DNA from: Micromonospora sp. WMMD1102
GTDB taxonomy: Bacteria; Actinomycetota; Actinomycetes; Mycobacteriales; Micromonosporaceae
NCBI RefSeq assembly: GCF_029626265.1
Contig: NZ_JARUBN010000001.1
Coordinates: forward strand, 8,559,001-8,623,000
DNA length: 64,000 bases
Direction of reading: 5' to 3'
The notes under the pieces are model-generated. The model worked only from the letters and a program-made list of their open reading frames with translations, ran no database searches and was not told the origin of the DNA. The translations under genes were made by a program, and so were the position numbers. Position 1 is the first letter of the stretch. Every line of letters begins with the position of its first letter. Positions 60,148 through 64,000 of this stretch are shown piece by piece.

Positions 60148-61002
60148 TCACCCGGGGTAGCTGTCTGCCACCCGAGCCAAGAACTCGCCCGACTGATCGG
60201 GGTCGAGTGCCTTCGCGCGCAGATGGTCGAACGTGAGTCTATAGCGCGCGACCTGCGCCTCCTTCTCCATGAGCAGGGTGCTCGTGTCATTGCCGATGTA
60301 GACGACCGTCGGGTCAAGCACCGGGTCGTCGTAGTCCAGGATGGTGAACGCACCGCCCATGGCAGCGTGGGCTCCGGCGTCGAACGGCAGTATCTGCAAC
60401 ACGATCGACGGGTTGGCACACGCCTCGATCAAGCGTCCCACCTGGGCCCGCATCACCTCGGTGCCTCCCACGATCCGGCGGAGTGCAGCTTCGTCCAGCA
60501 CGATCCAGAGCTTTGGCGGAACGTCGCGGGAGAGCAACGCCTTCCGCGCCAGGCGGGCGGCGACGATGCGGTCGACCTCTTCTGGGTCGGCCGAGACTCG
60601 ACCGGCGTGGATGATCGCTCGGACGTACTCCTCGGTCTGTAGCAGGCCCGGCACGTAGCTGCTCTCGTAGGAGCTGATCGAGGAAGCTTCCGCCTCGAAG
60701 CCCACGTAGGCGTCCGGCAGCACGTCGCCGTACGCGTTCCACCAGCCCTTCTGCCTGGCCTGTCGAACCAGGGTCGTCAGCTTCTCCTGGTCTTCCTCCG
60801 AGGCTTTGTAGAGCGTCAGCAGGTCTCGGACATCATTTTGGGTGACCCGTGAGTGGCCAAGCTCGATGCGGATGACCTTGGTGCGATGCCAGCCCAGGTC
60901 GTTTGCTACCTCCTCCGCGATCAGGCCGGCTTGGTCGCGGAGCCGCCGCAACTCGCGCCTCAGCCGGCGAGCTCTGATGGTCGGACTGGGGATCTGCGCC
61001 AC
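60148..61002 (-). CDS. XRE-family HTH regulator with DUF5753 domain
   Basis: A 284-codon regulator. The N-terminal XRE HTH (LRRLRDQAGLIAEEVANDLGWHRTKVIRIELG) is followed by the DUF5753 domain beginning EAEASSISSYESSYVPGLLQTEEYVRAII and ending with MGGAFTILDYDDPVLDPTVVYI. The start codon is GTG 61002. It is divergent from the two small genes that run into pglY, so the 174-base gap (61003-61176) probably holds promoters for both directions and this protein may control pglY expression. That link is inferred from position. Confidence 0.92.
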   Translation of the reverse strand: MAQIPSPTIRARRLRRELRRLRDQAGLIAEEVANDLGWHRTKVIRIELGHSRVTQNDVRDLLTLYKASEEDQEKLTTLVRQARQKGWWNAYGDVLPDAYVGFEAEASSISSYESSYVPGLLQTEEYVRAIIHAGRVSADPEEVDRIVAARLARKALLSRDVPPKLWIVLDEAALRRIVGGTEVMRAQVGRLIEACANPSIVLQILPFDAGAHAAMGGAFTILDYDDPVLDPTVVYIGNDTSTLLMEKEAQVARYRLTFDHLRAKALDPDQSGEFLARVADSYPG

Positions 61003-61176
61003 TACCTCGCCCTTCTGTGAGTTCCGTCGATTCTTGCCTCATCACCATGCAGCGTCAATCATCCGGTTCAAGCTCCTCCATCAGATCTCACATGTGACGT
61101 TGCATAACTAAGCCGGTTCGTCCATGCTCTCTGTAGCGCGCCGTTCACCCATGACGATCAACGCCTGGAGGTACGC

Positions 61177-61806
61177 GTGACTCAGAACAACTCGCCGCAC
61201 TGGGAGCAGCCGCGCCGCGATCGGACCCCTCCCGAGGACCCCCACCCCGACCCAGCCGCCCACAGTGCAAAGCCCGACCAGTACGCCGATCTCTTCGCCG
61301 TCCTCGACCGGGCCGACGTCTCCGAGGCCGTCCGCGCCGCGCTCGCCCACGCCCTCAACCCACCCACCCCGCCCGACCTACCAACCGACCCCGACGCCCA
61401 CCGCCAACTCCACGCCGCCCGCGAGACCAGCCCCAACCTGCGACTCCGCTCCCTCGGCCGCACCCCCGAGCCCCGCCGCCGCTACACCCTGCACGTCACC
61501 TTCCCGGCCCACGACCTGCTCGCCGCCCGCAGCAAAGCCGCCGCCTACACCGAGGCGCTCCTCCTGCTCCGCCCCGAGCTGACCGCACACCCGGCCCTGC
61601 TGTCCCGCGCCGACCAGTGGAACCACAACGAGCCGGTCACCTGTGGCCGACCCGGACCCGACGGCGAGGTCTGCGTCCGGGGCGCCGACCATCCCGGCTG
61701 CCACTGGGACAGCGTCCTCGGCGGCTCCTGCTGGAGCATCGAAAACTGGAGCACCGAAAAGCCGACCGGTTCGGCCAGCTACTGCGACCGGACGGAGGAT
61801 CGGTGA
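61177..61806 (+). CDS. Unknown protein upstream of pglY (Cys-containing C-terminus)
   Basis: A 209-codon protein with a Pro-rich N-terminal third, a middle domain (YADLFAVLDRADVSEAVRAAL, YTLHVTFPAHDLLAARSKAAAYTEALLLL) and a C-terminal region with several Cys (CGRPGPDGEVCV, HPGCHWDSVLGGSCW) that could bind zinc. The GTG start at 61177 follows GGAGG. Its stop overlaps the next gene's GTG (GTGA). Not recognised. Coupling to pglY suggests a BREX-2 accessory role or simple operon sharing. Confidence 0.65.
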   Translation: MTQNNSPHWEQPRRDRTPPEDPHPDPAAHSAKPDQYADLFAVLDRADVSEAVRAALAHALNPPTPPDLPTDPDAHRQLHAARETSPNLRLRSLGRTPEPRRRYTLHVTFPAHDLLAARSKAAAYTEALLLLRPELTAHPALLSRADQWNHNEPVTCGRPGPDGEVCVRGADHPGCHWDSVLGGSCWSIENWSTEKPTGSASYCDRTEDR

Positions 61807-62066
61807 GTCGGCCGACCCGGGGCGGGCCGCTGCCGCCGTACCCCCGGGTCTGTCCCTGCCGGCACTGCGGCCTGGCCGTGCTGCGCGACAACGACGACAA
61901 CTGGATCCACGCCAGCCTCTCCTACGCCTGCCGGGACCGCTGGGGCCGCGCCTACGGCACCACCGCCGAACCGACCTCGCCGGCCCTGGTCCGGACCGCC
62001 GCGACCGGGCGTCCCGGACCGGACTCCGGGTCACTGGCCTGGGGTGACGGTTCCGCTACGGTGTAG
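61803..62066 (+). CDS. Small Cys-rich protein directly upstream of pglY
   Basis: An 87-codon protein with CPCRHCGLAVLRDNDDNWIH near the N-terminus and a further Cys in SYACRDRWG, resembling a small zinc ribbon. GTG 61803 overlaps the preceding stop, and only two bases separate its stop from the pglY ATG. Not recognised as a known BREX component. Confidence 0.6.
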   Translation: MSRPTRGGPLPPYPRVCPCRHCGLAVLRDNDDNWIHASLSYACRDRWGRAYGTTAEPTSPALVRTAATGRPGPDSGSLAWGDGSATV

Positions 62067-62068
62067 CC

Positions 62069-64000
62069 ATGCCGGAGCAGACCCCCTTACCGCTGCTGCG
62101 CGACGTCATCGTCATCCCGGAGTCCCCGTCCGCGAGTGACCTGGTGCTCCGGCTCGCCGACGGCATCACCGACGCCGAGGCGACTTTCAAGGAGTACGTC
62201 ATCCCGCCCCGCCTGGTCGACAACTTCGACCAGGCGCTCCGGCTGATCCAGAACGCGCTCACCACCGGAGTTTCCCGGGCCGCCTATCTGCACGGCTCGT
62301 TCGGCTCCGGCAAGTCGCACTTCATGGCAGCGTTGCACGCCCTGCTGCGCGGTGAGCACGCCGCCCGCCGCCGGGAGGAGTTCGCCCCGCTGCTGGCCCG
62401 GCACGACGGCTGGCTCGACGGCCGGCGCTTCCTGCTGGTGCCCTTCCACATGATGGGGGCGAAGTCGCTTGAGCAGCGGGTCCTCGGCGGCTATGTCGAG
62501 TATGTCCGCAAGCTGCACCCGGAGGCCCGGATCCCGGCGGTGCACCGCACCGACGCGCTGCTCGACCAGAGCCAGCACCTGCGCGCCCAGATCGGCGACG
62601 AGGCGTTCATCGCCGGCCTGCCCGGCGGCGAGGAGGACGACTGGGGCGACTCCGACGGCTGGACCAGCGAAAAGCTGGACGCCGCCTTCGCCGCCGCCCC
62701 GCTGCACGACCCGAAAACTGCCACCCCCCAGGACGAGCTGCGCCGCGACCTGGTCAACGACCTGCTCAGCACCTGGCAGCAAGGGTTCTTCCGGAACGCC
62801 CTCGAAGACAAGGAAGGCTTCGTCTCCCTCGACCGGGGGCTCACCGAGATCGCCGCGCACGCCAAGGAGCTGGGCTACGACGGCCTGGTCCTCTTCCTCG
62901 ACGAGCTGATCCTCTGGCTCGCCAACAGCATCGGCGACCAGCGCTTCGTCGCCCGCGAGATCCAGAAGATCACCAACTTCGTGGAGGGCTCCGAGGCCAG
63001 CCGCCCGATCCCCATCGTCACCTTCATCGCCCGGCAGCGTGACCTGCGGGAACTCGTCGGCGAAGACGTCACCGGCGCGCACGACCTGGCCTTCCACGAC
63101 ACCCTCAACCTGGCCAGCGGCCGGTTCGACGTGATCAACCTGGAGGACCGGAACCTGCCGGCGATCACCCGGGCCCGGGTGCTCAAACGGGTCGGCGAGG
63201 ACGAGCAGAAGCACGCCCCCGCCGAAGCGGCGATAAACGAGGCGTTCCAGCGGATCACCCGGGTCCGCTCCGACGTCTGGGACGTGCTGCTCGGTACCGA
63301 CACCGGCAGCGGCGCCGACCTCGACTCCTTCCGGCTCACCTACCCGTTCAGCCCCGCCTTCCTCTCCACCCTGGTCTACGTCTCCAGCGCCCTGCAACGC
63401 TCCCGCACCGGCCTCAAACTGATGCGGCAGATGCTCGTCGACCGCCGCGACGAGCTGCGGCTCGGCCAGCTCGTCCCGCTCGGCGACCTCTACGACGTAC
63501 TCAGCCGGGGCGGCGACCAGCCGTTCACCGAACGGCTCAAGGTCGAGTTCGAGACCGCGCAGAAGCTCTACCAGACCCGGCTGCGGCCACACCTGATGGA
63601 CGAGCACCGCGTCACCGACGACGACCTCGAACGCGCCCGGCGCGGCGAGCAGCTCGACCGGGCCCTCGCCGGCCGGGTCCGTGCCTTCACCGGCGACGAC
63701 CGGATCGTCAAGACCCTGCTGCTCGCCGCCCTCGCCCCCTCGGTGCCAGCCCTGCACAACCTCACCCCGCGCAAGCTCTCCGCACTCAACCACGGCAGCA
63801 TCACCAGCCCGATCCCCGGCGGCGAGGTCGGACTGATCGGCCGCAAAATCGAACAACTGGCCGCCCGGTTCGGCGAGATCAAGATGCTGGACGGCGACGG
63901 GGTACGCCTCGAACTCGTCGGCGTCGACGTCGGCAGCGTGCTCAACAACGCCCGGCACCTCGACTCCGACGGCGGCCGGCAGAACATGGTCAAACGGCTG
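62069..64000 (+). CDS. pglY: BREX type 2 ATPase PglY, 3' end beyond window
   Basis: The first 644 codons of PglY, the large P-loop ATPase of the phage growth limitation/BREX-2 system. It opens with LLRDVIVIPESPSASDLVLRLADG, followed by Walker A HGSFGSGKSH (residues 75-84) and Walker B GLVLFLDELILWL (Asp278, Glu279). The following RQRDLRELVGEDVTGAH and FPYSPAFLSTL-type segment (YPFSPAFLSTLVYVSSAL) also fits PglY/BrxC-like ATPases. The full-length family is roughly 1200-1300 residues, so about half is present. pglZ would be expected next, outside the window. Confidence 0.93.
   Translation, partial: MPEQTPLPLLRDVIVIPESPSASDLVLRLADGITDAEATFKEYVIPPRLVDNFDQALRLIQNALTTGVSRAAYLHGSFGSGKSHFMAALHALLRGEHAARRREEFAPLLARHDGWLDGRRFLLVPFHMMGAKSLEQRVLGGYVEYVRKLHPEARIPAVHRTDALLDQSQHLRAQIGDEAFIAGLPGGEEDDWGDSDGWTSEKLDAAFAAAPLHDPKTATPQDELRRDLVNDLLSTWQQGFFRNALEDKEGFVSLDRGLTEIAAHAKELGYDGLVLFLDELILWLANSIGDQRFVAREIQKITNFVEGSEASRPIPIVTFIARQRDLRELVGEDVTGAHDLAFHDTLNLASGRFDVINLEDRNLPAITRARVLKRVGEDEQKHAPAEAAINEAFQRITRVRSDVWDVLLGTDTGSGADLDSFRLTYPFSPAFLSTLVYVSSALQRSRTGLKLMRQMLVDRRDELRLGQLVPLGDLYDVLSRGGDQPFTERLKVEFETAQKLYQTRLRPHLMDEHRVTDDDLERARRGEQLDRALAGRVRAFTGDDRIVKTLLLAALAPSVPALHNLTPRKLSALNHGSITSPIPGGEVGLIGRKIEQLAARFGEIKMLDGDGVRLELVGVDVGSVLNNARHLDSDGGRQNMVKRL

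Noticed and set aside
62087..63958. 623-codon minus-strand open frame opposite pglY
   Set aside because: Antisense shadow; the plus strand carries intact Walker A and B motifs, and codon third positions favour that strand.

Overview
The window is high-GC actinobacterial DNA. The conserved gene order tatD / rsmA-ispE-ABC-F / glmU-prs-rplY-pth, together with DUF4383, DUF397, HTH-DUF5753 and type VII secretion type genes, suggests Micromonosporaceae (a Micromonospora relative). That assignment is inference from gene content, not a database match.

Layout. 1-12.7 kb: an unidentified partial gene, tatD, and a divergent peptide uptake and breakdown cluster (M19 dipeptidase, lipoprotein binding protein, two permeases, an M24-fold enzyme, an alpha/beta hydrolase and a two-module AsnC/Lrp regulator on the minus strand; two ATPases on the plus strand). 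12.7-30 kb: mostly housekeeping, with rsmA, a Uma2-type nuclease, ispE, an ABC-F protein, two DUF4383 membrane proteins, TetR plus desaturase, a frameshifted DNA-binding gene beside a tRNA-Gln, glmU, prs, rplY, pth and the sulfate-activation genes cysQ-cysD-cysN, whose two upstream short ORFs each end inside the next start codon.

30.5-64 kb is a defence and conflict island built on a type 2 BREX (phage growth limitation) system: pglW (30.5 kb), pglX (45.8 kb) and pglY (62.1 kb, cut by the window end). PglX is interrupted by a 1502-bp IS66-family element with a perfect 8-bp target duplication; removing the element and one duplicate restores a single 1196-codon frame. About 10.9 kb of other genes lie between pglW and pglX: a type VII secretion-like gene set with a duplicated promoter segment, a three-gene operon (AAA-DUF3696 ATPase, TOPRIM/DUF4435-like protein, DUF262 protein) that may be an undescribed defence system, and a WXG-RTX-metalloprotease toxin with a translationally coupled lipoprotein that is a candidate immunity protein. 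About 11.1 kb lie between pglX and pglY: an ISAs1-family element with a 10-bp duplication, a DUF4352 protein, a membrane-anchored nSTAND-WD40 protein with 14 repeats, a frameshifted cytosolic gene followed by a four-helix membrane protein, an HTH-DUF5753/DUF397 pair, and two small genes running directly into pglY.

The BREX-2 system is therefore probably inactive or phase-locked off at pglX, while several accessory modules beside it look intact. Functional statements about unnamed families rest on motif reading and genomic context only.
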